Assembly (NCBI RefSeq): GCF_030272615.1
Contig: NC_081407.1
Location: forward strand, 439,543,213-439,607,212
Length of the DNA stretch: 64,000 nucleotides
Direction of reading: 5' to 3'
Origin: Cryptomeria japonica
Taxonomy: Eukaryota > Streptophyta > Pinopsida > Cupressales > Cupressaceae
Both the position numbers and the translations under genes were made by a program. The notes below the pieces were generated by a model that made no database searches, was not told the DNA's origin, and saw only the letters and a program-made list of their open reading frames with translations. Of this stretch, positions 46,165 to 57,355 are shown piece by piece (position 1 is the first letter of the stretch; the number at the start of each line of letters is the position of its first letter).

Positions 46165-47605
46165 CTAAGACTTTTGATCCAACCGTCGTCCACATTTTCT
46201 TATATGCCGCAAATAGCCTAGATCCTTGTATGTTGTAGCATTGAGGATCACATCCTTGGCTACATTCTCAAACACATACAAATTCTCCAACTGATTGGCC
46301 GTGTCGTTCATGTCAAGGACATCTGCTCTGATGATGGCTTGGGTTGCACTAAGCATAGACTTGCACTCAGATCCATACGGTTTTGTCTTTGATCACATCT
46401 GCATCATCTACCAGACTGGGAACCCCATGTTGAACAATCTATTGGCATTCATCAAATTCAGACTTCAATTCCTTTGTAATTTCCTCATGTGTAACAAGCA
46501 GACCATGCACCTTCTTCTTTATTTTATCTCTGGTCGATGCATCCTGTAGCAACATGTCGAGTCTATCTCAAATTCTTGTGTGCGAAACCATATTGTCCAT
46601 GTTCCTCTGATATTCATCTCATAATTCATTCAATTATTTCTCCATATTGTCATATCTCCTACTTAGCAACACACAAGCGGTATCGGCCCTAATGCTTCTC
46701 ATCTCTTTTTTCAACTTATTGTGTTCATAAGATAGCTTTTCAATTTTTTTCTTCCATTGGCCTCTTGAATCTGTAATTTGGGGAACTGGGTGCCCACTCC
46801 TCTTAAGGGTCTCTTCATATAAAGCCTTATACTTATTCTTCTCTGCTATCTCATGTTTCATTTGGGCCTTATTGAATTTTGAAATATTAATACCCATGTT
46901 AGCTGTGAACATAGAATCTACTTCTCCAACCTTCAAGGTCATCATGTGACCAAAAGCTTTATCTACATCAATGATTTTTGGCCTTTTATTAGGAGGATAT
47001 AAGGCCCACAATAACATTTCTTCCTCATTTGGATCATATCTTGATCTAATAAAAAAATCTTGCACTCCTTGGATATTCAATTTCATATCCTTATTATCTG
47101 AATGTAACAAATAATAAAAAATAAACGAAGCACTCAGGTCCCATCTTGGAAACACAATTATTCCTGCCTCTACTAGTAATTGATTGCCCTTTTGTGGGGT
47201 CATAGTCTCAAATTCTATGTCAATGTCTTTCTTCAACCTTTTCATCAAACCTGCTTCATTCTCAGGGGTAACATTTGTCACTTCTTCCCTTAATTTCTTA
47301 CCCTTGAAGTGGTACAGGAATGATTTGAATTCCTTAGACTTAATGAATTGATCATCAGATACAAAAGAAACATGATCTGCCATTCTTTCACCTGTTTCTG
47401 CATTCAGAGCAACAATAAGTATGTTCTCTACTTCTAAGTCTTTCTCCTTCTTAGGTGCACGAAGCTTGGAGGCTACTTCATTTTCCCCTGAATCACTTTG
47501 GGTTGGTTCTCCCTCCATTTTTTCTAGTCTCTGCCTTCTTTCCTCTAGCTTCTTCTCTAGGGTCCCCATAACTTCTACAAGCTCTTCCACCTCCTTATTT
47601 TTTCA
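46165..47605 (-). pseudogene. Element F ORF2-like coiled-coil protein, unrecognised
   Basis: A 318-codon open stretch (to 46634) continues, with stops and one frame change, to a second open piece ending at 46165. The first in-frame ATG gives MGTLEKKLEERRQRLEKMEG; the open frame begins slightly upstream. A globular-looking middle follows: DHVSFVSDDQFIKSKEFKSF, LLVEAGIIVFPRWDLSASFI, GVQDFFIRSRYDPNEEEMLL. Then comes a coiled coil (KKKIEKLSYEHNKLKKEMRS) and a C-terminus QLENLYVFENVAKDVILNAT. No known catalytic motif is seen. The layout (globular, coiled coil, helical tail, then purine tracts) parallels element E ORF2, although I see no obvious residue-level match. Confidence 0.6.
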
Positions 47606-48990
47606 CAATGTTTCACTTTATGCACACACCATCACATATCTCGATACTCAAGTTACTTTAAAAACTAAGCCTTTTCCTTTGTAATTTTGGCATTTTTCTT
47701 TTTCATGACTCATAGTAAGCAAACTTTACTAGGTGAGTAGTCATGATTCTTTCTCTTTGTCTTATGATGTCCCTTTTATATTAATATTTAAGTAGTAAGA
47801 TCGTAAAGTCCACTAGGGGCTTAGTGTTTCTTGTCTCTTTGATGCCTTGATGAAAGTTTTCAATGTAAACCTTTGTACTTTTCAAAGAGTATGCTTAGTC
47901 TCATACTCTAACTAAAGTGGGGCTAAATGTGGCATCCTAAATTGTACTCACTTATAATTTTATCTTGATTTGGGACCTCACCTTGGCATTCATCTCCCAA
48001 GGGCTGACTGGAGCCTTGATTTTTCTCACACCATGCATCAAACTTAATTTTTTCAAGATACACACTTCCTCCCCCAATTTTATGTGTCCTTCATTGGTTA
48101 AGACCAGAGCGCTAGTGCCCTAGTCCTCAAGGACCAAAATACAATCAAGGCCCATTTTGGAGCCTCTTAATGGTCATTTGAAATGAGTGGGAATCACGAT
48201 CCTATGTCGGCTCATGTCAAAAAATTAAGTTATTATTTGACTAGCAAGTATAACAAGAGGTTACCCCTCTCATTTTCATGAGATCCAAAAAAATTAATCA
48301 CCTATCACATCCATCAAGCAATCAAGCATTCAAATTCAAGTGAGAAAGCAATCAGTCTTCTTTCAAGCATTGGGGTAGAAGTAAGGTCAAGATTCAAGAA
48401 TTGGAGATGACATTCATGTTCTATGCTTTATGAAGACTACATGAAACCCTGATTCCTTGTGAAGACAAATAAAACTTCATAAAAAGCTATATCATTGGTG
48501 TTTCAACCATTTTTTAGCATTTCCTTCTAAAAGAAATCATTTCCATTACAAAAATTCATTTACATTTCATTTCTATTTCACAGTTAATTCCAAAATCGGG
48601 GTTTGACCTAAGGCAAACCCCTTGTTGCTAACAAATTTCCCATCTCTACTATGTGTAGAAGCAAGTATGGAATGGAAATTATTGGTATCAACATTATTCA
48701 CTGAGACAAATAGATTCCCTTTTGGATGGTGAAAATTTTAGAGGACCAGAGCAACGGGCATTTCGGTCATGACAATTCAGGATGATCTTTGGGGTACCTA
48801 TCCAAACACACATATATTGCTTAGATCCAGGATTGTGGCTCTATCTGATGACAAATCAATTCAAATTAAAGGGAAAGAAGAGGCACATCTAAAACCCTTA
48901 GAATATAATAAGAATCTATATCTATTAAGGTTAGATCCATCAAATTCCTCTTTTCCTAATGTAGTTGGCCCTTAAGTAAAACTCAATGGT
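47606..48990 (+). repeat. Gypsy-like LTR and leader fragment inside element F
   Basis: AAAGTGGGGCTAAA then TGTGGCATCCTAAATTG (from 47928) looks like a PPT and LTR start on the plus strand. TTGGTATCAACA at 48682-48693 is PBS-like. The stretch 48769-48975 has a 68-codon open frame (MTIQDDLWGTYPNTHILLRS) without recognised domain. The LTR end is not resolved; the label is tentative. Confidence 0.35.
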
Positions 48991-49022
48991 TTTACTTCAT
49001 CATTGGGTGAAACTCTAATTTT

Positions 49023-49076
49023 TTACCACATTATACCATCAAATGTTGATGCTTTAATATGAATTTCTTGCGCCAT
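49023..49076 (-). pseudogene. gag: Element F gag start
   Basis: ATG at 49076 gives MAQEIHIKASTFDGIMW then stop. The STFDGxNxxxW-type opening is typical of copia gag, here cut by a TAA after Trp. It lies about 60 bases inside the LTR, at the right place for gag. The remainder of gag is missing or replaced by the gypsy-like fragment. Confidence 0.6.
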
Positions 49077-49121
49077 CTCTAAATCTACCTCTAGCAGTTA
49101 AGATTTCCAAATAGGAACCTT

Positions 49122-49133
49122 TATCTAATACCA
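49122..49133 (-). promoter_or_regulatory. Element F primer binding site
   Basis: Minus-strand TGGTATTAGATA, two bases inside the LTR; nine of twelve bases match the tRNA-iMet type. Confidence 0.7.
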
Positions 49134-49135
49134 AT

Positions 49136-50330
49136 TGTTGAACACCCGACAAGATTAAGAGGGAGGGTGAATCAACCTGGAACTTAAAAATCAATTATTA
49201 ATAAATAACTTTAACTTACTTAACATTAACACATTAACAAGAATCAACCATCAACACATGAACACTAGATTTATGTGGAAAACCCAAACAGGGAAAAACC
49301 ATGGTGAGAATCTAACTCTCAATATGAATAACAATGTTTATAATGTTTTAGGCTTATTGCCAAGGAGCACCAAGACCTAAAGAACTTGTATAACTAAGGT
49401 GCACAACCTTAGGAAAGATACAAAGAGAACTTGCTCAACTGAAGGTTACTTCTTTAGGACAAGATACAAACTGTTTCTGAAGAACATACTATTAATTAGC
49501 AACAAATAAAATATCTTAATTAAAATTGAGAAGAATTGTCCTAAACATGAAATTTTCCTTGAACATGTGGATCAAGTGACCAACATCATGGAAAACATAT
49601 TCTTCATTCTCACAACACACGGTCTTGCATATATCACCTTAAAAGCTCTTCTCAAACTGACTTTCGCATCACCACAAACTCAAATATCCTTGCAAATCAT
49701 TTGCATGCACTTCTCACACAATTCACTTCTCATCCATTCATAATTCATCCATCTGCATATCTTAAATATGAGATACAACATTGAAATCCTAATTAAAGGT
49801 TGGCCAAGATAGAATAAGCAAATATTACACAAAATAAGCCACTTGGACCTAAAATACTTAAATTGGTCCACTTTAGGAGAAAGAGGGAACCAAAACATAT
49901 CACAATACATCCTTCCACGATTAATCCAACAATGTGCACACACTAGCACATACTTCAAAGGCATTACAAAACTTAACATGTAGAAATAATAACCAGACAG
50001 CCACATATCCTCTTCTGATGCAATGTACTCCATGCATATGTCCACACACAATTGTGAGACCCAAATTAACATCTCAAAGCATCTTCCAACACATAACCAA
50101 ACCAAAATAATATGATCAGCTAAACCGTAATACAATTAGCAACATATCTAAAGGGAACCAAAAACATTTCGGACCACCCTGAATACAAGTTGACATGACC
50201 AACACCAAAAAGATTAATTGCAACATAAAATAGAATTTTGCAATAACCAAAAGCATATCCAAAACAACATTAATCTGGATAAAACATCAATGACAATAAT
50301 ACAAGCTCATGATATCAACAAACTCCAACA
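49136..50330 (-). repeat. Element F 5' LTR
   Basis: Plus-strand ends TGTTGAACACCCG and AACAAACTCCAACA (minus TGTTGGAG...CAACA). It contains GAGGGAGGGTGAATCAA in place of the longer G run, and GTGGAAAACCCA...ACCATGGTGAGA (49274-49306). It is followed at 50331 by ATCTCCAACA, a weak PPT-like word on the minus strand. Confidence 0.7.
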
Positions 50331-50348
50331 ATCTCCAACACATAATTC

Positions 50349-50738
50349 ATGACATACATCTTCTCTTCTATGGAGATGATCCTTCTTCATTTGTTGTTAG
50401 GGCACTCTGACCCTCTTGTTCATTCTCTACATGATCATTTTTTTGAGTTTGATGTGATTTTGGATACTTATGTACAACATTCAGAGGTCTCTTTTTATTT
50501 GGAGGAGACATTTGAGTCTTTGGATTTTATTCTTCATTCATCTTCACTAGATCCTGGATTTTCTTTTTCAGCAATGTGGCCTAGTACACCTGATTTGGAG
50601 GGAACAACTTTCAACATTCACATGGAGATGATTGAGAATCTTTTAGAGACTCCATACATTTTTTATATTTCTTCCTACATATTCCTTTTAGGATTGGGGA
50701 GACGTCATACATATAACTTTGATTTTGTTTCATCCTAA
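50349..50738 (+). pseudogene. Gypsy-type C-terminal coding fragment, unrecognised
   Basis: A 129-codon open frame: HSDPLVHSLHDHFFEFDVIL, EVSFYLEETFESLDFILHSS, DLEGTTFNIHMEMIENLLET. It ends just before a purine tract (50736-50747) and LTR-like sequence, the position of the last ORF before a 3' LTR. Its acidic/aromatic style resembles the gypsy piece at 22904-23110. No domain recognised; assignment is by position. Confidence 0.4.
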
Positions 50739-51550
50739 GGGGAGGAATGTTCTTCAACAATTGTGGATCATCTTCAGCATCCAAATTGGAGCATCTACCA
50801 TTGGTGCATATTCTACATTGAGGGGGGTGATACTTGGTCTCTTTTGTTCTTTCTTATGGGGGGTCTTTTTCTCACATAGGATTTTATCCTTCTCATTCTT
50901 CTTGAGAGTTCTTTTGTATTTTCATCTCTCTTTTGGGGAATATTTTTGTCCAACTAGGTTTTCTCCTTTTCTCCATTTGTGAGTTTGCATTGTATTTGTA
51001 CATGGGTACCTAACATGGCCTAGTAGTCAAGACCCATCTTGTATTGTTATCTTTTTGTGTAAACTCTCCCTAAGTTGCACTTAAGGGTGGTGGTGGTGGA
51101 ATTAAAGTATTTTACCTTAGGTTTTCCTCACCTTGCTCCTAATTACATGTGATTTAATCTTACTTAGGGACCACAAAGGATATTTAAGGAGAATCACCAC
51201 TTTAGATGTTGTTATCATGTTATCAGTCCACTTTATATGGTGTCTCCACCTTTATTGGTTTTATCACATTATCACATCCCCTTTTCATGGGTTCACTTTT
51301 CCACCTTATGTGGGTTATCCACTTTTTGTGGTGTTATCACACATCACTTTTCCACTTTAGGTGGAATAATAGGTTTTCATTTTGATTATCATGTCATAAT
51401 ATTATGACACTTGTCATAGTATTATGAATTCCTATGTTTCCACCTTAGCCTATTTAACCAAGTGGCCTCCTATATACATTCATTATACTTGATTCTATTT
51501 GGATCCATTGTATTGTATCATTGATAAGAATATATTTTATTCTTGTCATG
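50736..51550 (+). repeat. Probable gypsy 3' LTR with PPT
   Basis: TAAGGGGAGGAA (50736-50747) is a PPT-like tract followed by TGTTCTTCAACAATTG. The stretch TCTTATGGGGGGTC...ATAGGATTTTATCC...ACTAGGTTTTCTCC and AACATGGCCTAGTAGTCAAG is LTR-like in style. The 3' end is not defined. Confidence 0.4.
51198..51364. repeat. Cluster of 13-bp palindrome-like words CCACTTTATRTGG
   Basis: CCACTTTATATGG (51228), CCACCTTTATTGG (51246), CCACCTTATGTGG (51301), CCACTTTTTGTGG (51319), CCACTTTAGGTGG (51352), and a partial CCACTTTAGATG (51198). Each can form a small hairpin. They sit in the putative LTR U3, where repeated enhancer-like words are common. Confidence 0.6.
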
Positions 51551-51639
51551 TTATTCATCTCCTATTGTTGTTCTTTCTATTAGGTGTCTAGATCTTGGGG
51601 GGCCACCTTCATAGCCAAATCTTACACAGACTGGTCCAA

Positions 51640-52155
51640 CTAGGTATTTTCATTCTTTCAATGGTAACTAATATTTTTGTAACAAATATGGTCATAAGAC
51701 TTGAATTTAAAAGAAAGATGGGCATGAATTTAGGTAGAGCTCTATGGTATACCATGGTCAATTCTATGTTTGTACTAAGTTTGATCACAAGGCTAATGAC
51801 TACAAAAGTAGAATGAGGACTAATTGCATGGGTAATAACAATATTATGACCTCCTATTCTTTCAATGGATCATGTTACACATGCAAAAAGTTTTGTCATA
51901 GCCTGTTGCAAATTATAGATCTAATGTGGGAAGATGTATTTATGCTCTACAACATAGTATCACTTGTTATAATTGCAAAAAACTAGGACATGTTGCTAGA
52001 TTTTAAAGAGGAAAAAATTTCAAGCCTTCTTCTTTGCAAAAGAAGATTGATTTGGAATAGGAAAAGAAGGTAAAGGAAATGAATTATTTTGTAGATGAGA
52101 TAGTAAATGGATATGAGATTCTACCTAGTGCAGAAGTGTCTTCCAAGAATTGAAT
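51640..52155 (+). pseudogene. gag: Gag zinc-knuckle relic (element E type)
   Basis: The plus frames read FHSFNGN-stop-YFCNKYGHKT, VYHGQFYVCTKFDHKANDY, SFNGSCYTCKKFCHS and ITCYNCKKLGHVARF, four serial CCHC-like motifs with stops between. Order and wording (FNGNxYxCNKYGH; CYxCNKxGHxAxF) match the element E gag at 40070-40420. Downstream, MNYFVDEIVNGYEILPSAEV continues. This is the only part of that relic element clearly recognisable. Confidence 0.65.
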
Positions 52156-52803
52156 AGAAAGCATAGAGTCAAGGATATTTATTCATTGCATATATCTCTT
52201 CCCCCTAAGTTTTGTGACTTCTCCTTGGAAAGCTTATTATTCCAATTATGTTTAAAGAGATGGTGAAATCAAATAGTTCTTGAATGAAGTAGGAAGAGAG
52301 GATGATTCGAGTAATTTTGTAGATGTTAGTAGTAATATGTGTTGTTTATTTGGTTGTCCTATTAGATGATGCAAAAGGAATATTGATGATTAGCCCTCAG
52401 GGGGAGTAGGCAGTTTGTTGGATTAATGATGATGATGATGATGATGATTATGTTTCTGCATTGGGATGTGTGATTTCTTCTTGTGCTTGGTTTTGAGGAC
52501 CATGATGTTATTGGTTACTACATATCTATTTGAATATTGGATTTTTTGGAGGTTGTTATCATATCTATGATGTTTTAATATTAATGTTGATGTGGTCAAT
52601 GTTGGAATGAAACAAGTGATGTTAATCTAGTTGGTTGATTTAAAAGTAATAAATCTTATTCTATGTTATTGTATTTGTTTTAAGAGATTAAGTGCTTAGC
52701 AATATATGTGTTTGATGATGCTATATGGATTTGATGACATGTCATGTTACTAACAATGTTATTATGTGATCCCAATCGAGGAATGTTAATGATGCTTTCA
52801 ATT
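52156..52803. other. Retroelement relic with PPT-like tract and (GAT) repeat
   Basis: CAGGGGGAGTAGG (52399-52410) followed by TGTTGGATTAATGATG (52416) resembles a PPT and LTR start. A (GAT)n run is at 52428-52448. No coding frame is recognised. Confidence 0.35.
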
Positions 52804-53113
52804 ATACACACACACACACACACATATATGTATATATGTATATATATGTATATGTATATGTGTGTATATGTATATGTATACCAATACATATACATATACA
52901 TATATACATGTGTGTGTGTGTATACACACACACACACATATATGTATATGTATATGTATCGGTATACATATACATATACACACATACACATATATGCATA
53001 TATATATATATGTATATACAACACACACACACACATATATGTATATATGTATATATATGTATATATGTATATATATGTATATGTATATGTGTGTATATGT
53101 ATATGTATACCGA

Positions 53114-53146
<33 letters not shown>

Positions 53147-53164
53147 ATGTGTGTGTGTGTGTGT

Positions 53165-53196
<32 letters not shown>

Positions 53197-53209
53197 GTAT
53201 GTATGTGTG

Positions 53210-53247
<38 letters not shown>

Positions 53248-53559
53248 CATGTATACATATACATATATGTATATGTATATGTATGTATATGTATATGTAT
53301 GTATATGTATGTATATGTATATATGTATATATATGTATGTATATGTATGTGTATGTATATGTATGTATATGTATATATATACATATACATACATATACAT
53401 ACACATACATATACATACATATATCTACATATATACATATACATACATATACATACATATACATACACACACACACACATATATATATACATACATATGT
53501 ATATATACATATATATGTATATATGTATATACATATATACATACATACATATATATATA

Positions 53560-53590
<31 letters not shown>

Positions 53591-53618
53591 ATATACACAC
53601 ACATATATATATGCATAT
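52804..53618. repeat. CA/TATATG composite microsatellite, 0.8 kb
   Basis: Alternating (CA)n, (TG)n, TATATG and TACATA runs with many self-complementary junctions, for example TGTATATGTATACC...GATACATATACA. Purine-pyrimidine alternation is nearly unbroken. Overlapping 200-310-codon open frames in several registers are translations of this repeat. Confidence 0.95.
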
Positions 53619-56600
53619 GCACATGTGTTTGCATGTTTTGGCTGGTGCACATACAGAGTATCAACTCCACCTAGCTTCATAGGTCTGAGTGTGCTCATAT
53701 CCCCAATGATGGTTATAGGAGATAGCACACTAGCCATTAGTGTTACCTAGCCATTAGTGTTACCTAGCCATAGCCATCGTTCCTAATTTAGACGATTTTC
53801 CTTAATTTTATTTATTTGTACCTCTAGTTACCCATTTGGTAATGTTCGATTACCCCAATGCATTATTGTGAATGACCAATAAAGATTGTTTGTGCATAGT
53901 TAGTCATATGTGAATAATCATTGTTTAGTACATATATTAAATGATATTTAAATAATATAGTGACAATTTAATATTTAATTGTTGTGGCTTATATGTGTTT
54001 TTTTTAATGTGAATTGAATGATTTTGTTATTTTGGGTATTTTTAGAGTAATTAGACTTATTTGTCCAATTTGAATTTTTATCTTTTTATATTTTTTCTCC
54101 AAAGTGGGTTTATATTGTATTTTTGAAGTTCATTTTTGGGACTTAATTTTATTTAAAAATTAGGAGGTCTCAAAACCCTTCAATGAGATTTTTGGAATTT
54201 TGATTATGAGGGATTGGTTTGGAGAAATTTGGTATGTAGAAGCTCTTTAGATTCATGAGGGAAAACTATTTATGCTACCCGATTTTCATGAGCTCTCTTG
54301 GTGAATTTGCTGTTCTTTTCAATTTCATAGTTTTATCAACTTGAAGGTATGTTTCTTGAATTTCTCTCTAGATTCTCAATGAAATTATGTGATTCTTGTT
54401 TTTATTAGTTAGAAATTGGATTTAGAGACTTCCTCCAATTTGAATTTGGAATTTTAGTTAAGAAATGAATTCATTGTGTTTTAAAAATTGAAAACATAGT
54501 TTTACAAAGAGAAATGTTGTCCATTTTTTATTGGATGCCCAAATTTTAGAATCTATTGAATAACCGAGTTGTTGTTCAACTATGAACCAATGGTCGAGAG
54601 CCAGATGATTTAAAGACCTCTGTGAACAACATGAAGCAAATGGTGGTCCATGCAAAAGATATCATCAAAAATATCTAGTTGTCTCAGTCTCGGTCTCGGT
54701 ATCTATCTTTGTGTTGTCTTTTTGTGGTTCTTCATGTTATGTGTGTTGAGATCCCTTTTTGTTCGGATGGGATCAGTTTTTGTTATTGGAGTGATCAGGT
54801 ACGGTTCTTTCTATCTCTTTTGCTCTCTTGATTTGTAAAAGGTTCGGGTTCCTTTCAAAATCCTTTTTTTCACTTAATCAAAACTATGAACCAATGGTGG
54901 ATGGCTTCCATAACTAGTTTTTGGTAATTATGGGCCTTTGATTAAAATGTGGATTTGGTGTTTTTAATATGATATTATTAGGTGGAGATATAGTATTATA
55001 TATGTAAATTTAACTGTTGGATCAATTCGGATCCGTTCTCTTGGCATTTAAGGCCAATCGAGGATGCATGTTGATATGTCAATGCATATTATGATTATTT
55101 GATGGATTTTGGAGTTGTTGCACTCAATTGTGGTAATATATGGTCTTGCATATTGGCATTTTTTTATGAGATTCATTATTTTATTTACTTGAGCCTAAGG
55201 TAGGTAATATGACCAATGATGGGAGTGGTATCCAAAGGGGGCTGAGTTACAAAGGGACCACCAGAGTAACTCATTGGACACTTTGTAATCAAGTGAAAAC
55301 TAATGATACATTATAAACTAAAAATATATAAATAAATGCCCCTCTCATGGCCTTGAGTGCTTATTGAGACTAAGGATAAGTTGAAAAGGTCTAGTCATCC
55401 ACAGGGCATTGATCTAGCATGATTGAGTCTCCTCCTTCGTATGAGAGGACAACTTGATTCTATGTGAGTTGTCCCTTCGAGCTATGTGATGACACTCCTT
55501 GCTCTTGTTCCCTATGTATCTAGCCATGTAGTTATGAGTAGAACCTAGAAGAGGATTTCCTTCCATGTGATTGTTCTTATTCGGGATTTTTTAGGTATCC
55601 ATATTTGATGGCTTGGTGTCCTTGTGATCTCTTTGGTAAATGGTTTGTAAGATTGGATTATTCTTGATGATTTTGATGTTGATAATCCTTTTTTATTACT
55701 TTCATGCTTGTGTTGTATTTATGGTTTGTTTTTAGGCCATGCCTCTCTTTTGGTTTATATATTGATGTGGAATTATGTTCATGGTTGATTGTATGTTCAT
55801 GTTGAGTGTTACTCCATTTTTTCACTTGTGTGAGCCTATTTGTCTCCCTTACTTGAGTGTGTGATTGTTTGGGCCCTGTGACTATCTCCATGAGCATAGT
55901 GGAGTTGGAACCTATGGATTCCACATGGTCAAGTGGTGTTTCCAACCACCATTTGGGACTAGAGGACTTTTCTCATACGTGGTTGAAGAGTTCCTTCCCC
56001 TTGCTCAACGCTTGTTCCTGTCTTGCTCTAATTTCTTGCAATTGGAAACTATGTATTTGGATATAAGAATTGCAATCATGTTTGATTTTTATATTGAACT
56101 CTCCTTGTGGAAATGGATGTAATTGTATTATATTGTAAGGAATGTATGTATCTTTATGTGGTTTGGTGTTGGTACTAACCACCAAACATAATCTTGTATA
56201 CTTTTCATTTCATGATTTATATGATGTTATCATAGGAACACTTAGTTTGGAGCTTAAAATTAATGTATATGTGGTTCCTATTGTATCAAAGATTGATTTA
56301 GTTTTCTTCTAGTGTGTTCATGAGATGTTGACCAAGCCCTTGTTGGATTGAGCTTTCAAGAGCCAATCTGGGATTAACTAGAACCACCTGGTGTGTGTTA
56401 CTTGGGGTAAAATTGTAGATTTTAGTTGTTTTTTGACACCTAAGTGTTTCTTTGTGCTATTTTTGATTGAATTGGGTTGGGTGGTGGTGAAGTGAGTCCA
56501 CATGGACACCACCTTGTCTTGTAGGAGTCATCTGGTGATCCGGTGTCTCAAGACTTGACCAATTTTCTCACCTTTTTGCCCAATTCTCTCAATTAAATTA

Positions 56601-57344
56601 TTGGATGTCAATTCTGACTCCATCAAGGGGTATATTGTGTCTAGGGATTCAAACAGTCCATCCATGAAGCTCACTAGTTTTGGATAAATATGTGTCTTAA
56701 GATGTCAATGCGGGTTCACCAGTTCTAAGGACACTAGCATGGCCCTCAAGCACCTGTGTAGGAAGAGGACACCAGTATGCCACACTAGTGTCCTTCTAGC
56801 ATGCTAGTGTCCAGTGGGGATACTTAGTTGTTGTTTGGGAGAGCATATTTTCTAATTCGGTGTGGAGATCATTCTGAGGGCTAGAGAGGTCAATTTCACC
56901 CAACTTCAAATGCATTGAAAAGGTAGTGATGCAGGGAACCTTTCATGGGTCTTGAGTATGTTTTGATTGAGTTTAAGTGGTGCTGGGGTGTCTTCTTTCT
57001 TTCAAGGTTTAATCAGAGCCCATCCGTGACACCTAGAACGATGTGATTTGTCATGTTTGATGAATTAAACTTCATAACTTCATGAATGGTCTTGTGTGAT
57101 CCTAAACACTTCTTAGGCCTTTTTCTAATGTTTGGTAGACCTTTTTGCTTGATCATTTGTATTTTTTAGTGTTTATTTTTCTGCTTGTGCATTGTTAGTT
57201 ATCGATAGTATTAATGATACCTTGAGGTGAGTGTTATAGCTGTATAGTTATGCATGATGACAATTTATTAATTCAAAAAAAATCCATAAATTTGTTGTGT
57301 GAATTTATCTTATCATATAAGCTTCCTTGGTGGGGCAATACTTT
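53619..57344. other. AT-rich DNA, possibly a gypsy LTR, no gene seen
   Basis: About 3.7 kb without a convincing coding frame. It holds a 17-bp tandem repeat TAGCCATTAGTGTTACC (53731-53764) and LTR-like phrases such as GGGACTTAATTTTATTT (54138-54154). It ends in GGTGGGGCAATAC directly before a PBS-like word, so part may be a 5' LTR on the plus strand. Confidence 0.35.
56729..56812. repeat. Inverted repeat with 13-bp perfect arms
   Basis: GGACACTAGCATG (56729-56741) and CATGCTAGTGTCC (56800-56812), with a nested variant GGACACCAGTATGCCACACTAGTGTCC-like core between them (56767-56793). It could form a stem with an internal smaller stem. Confidence 0.75.
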
Positions 57345-57355
57345 TGGTATCAAAG
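57345..57355 (+). promoter_or_regulatory. PBS-like word TGGTATCAAAG
   Basis: TGGTATCAAAG after GGGGCAATACTT differs at one base from the start of TGGTATCAGAG. The preceding sequence could be an LTR end, but no paired LTR or gag is seen nearby, so it is tentative. Confidence 0.35.

Larger units (their letters stand above)
45637..50330 (-). mobile_element. Element F: copia-type element, minus strand, pol not seen, 3' LTR missing
   Basis: The 5' LTR (49136-50330), a PBS and the first codons of a copia gag are on the minus strand. A coiled-coil coding region (47605-46165) and purine tracts (rc of 45992-46022) follow, as in element E. Plus-strand gypsy-like sequence (about 47928-48990) interrupts the interior. 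No 3' LTR is present before element E begins. The left boundary is therefore arbitrary, and ownership of the ORF by this LTR is inference. Confidence 0.6.

Noticed and set aside
52680-53750. Overlapping 200-314-codon open frames on both strands
   Set aside because: Repeat translations (Tyr-Ile-His-Thr type) of the CA/TATATG satellite, open in several frames at once.
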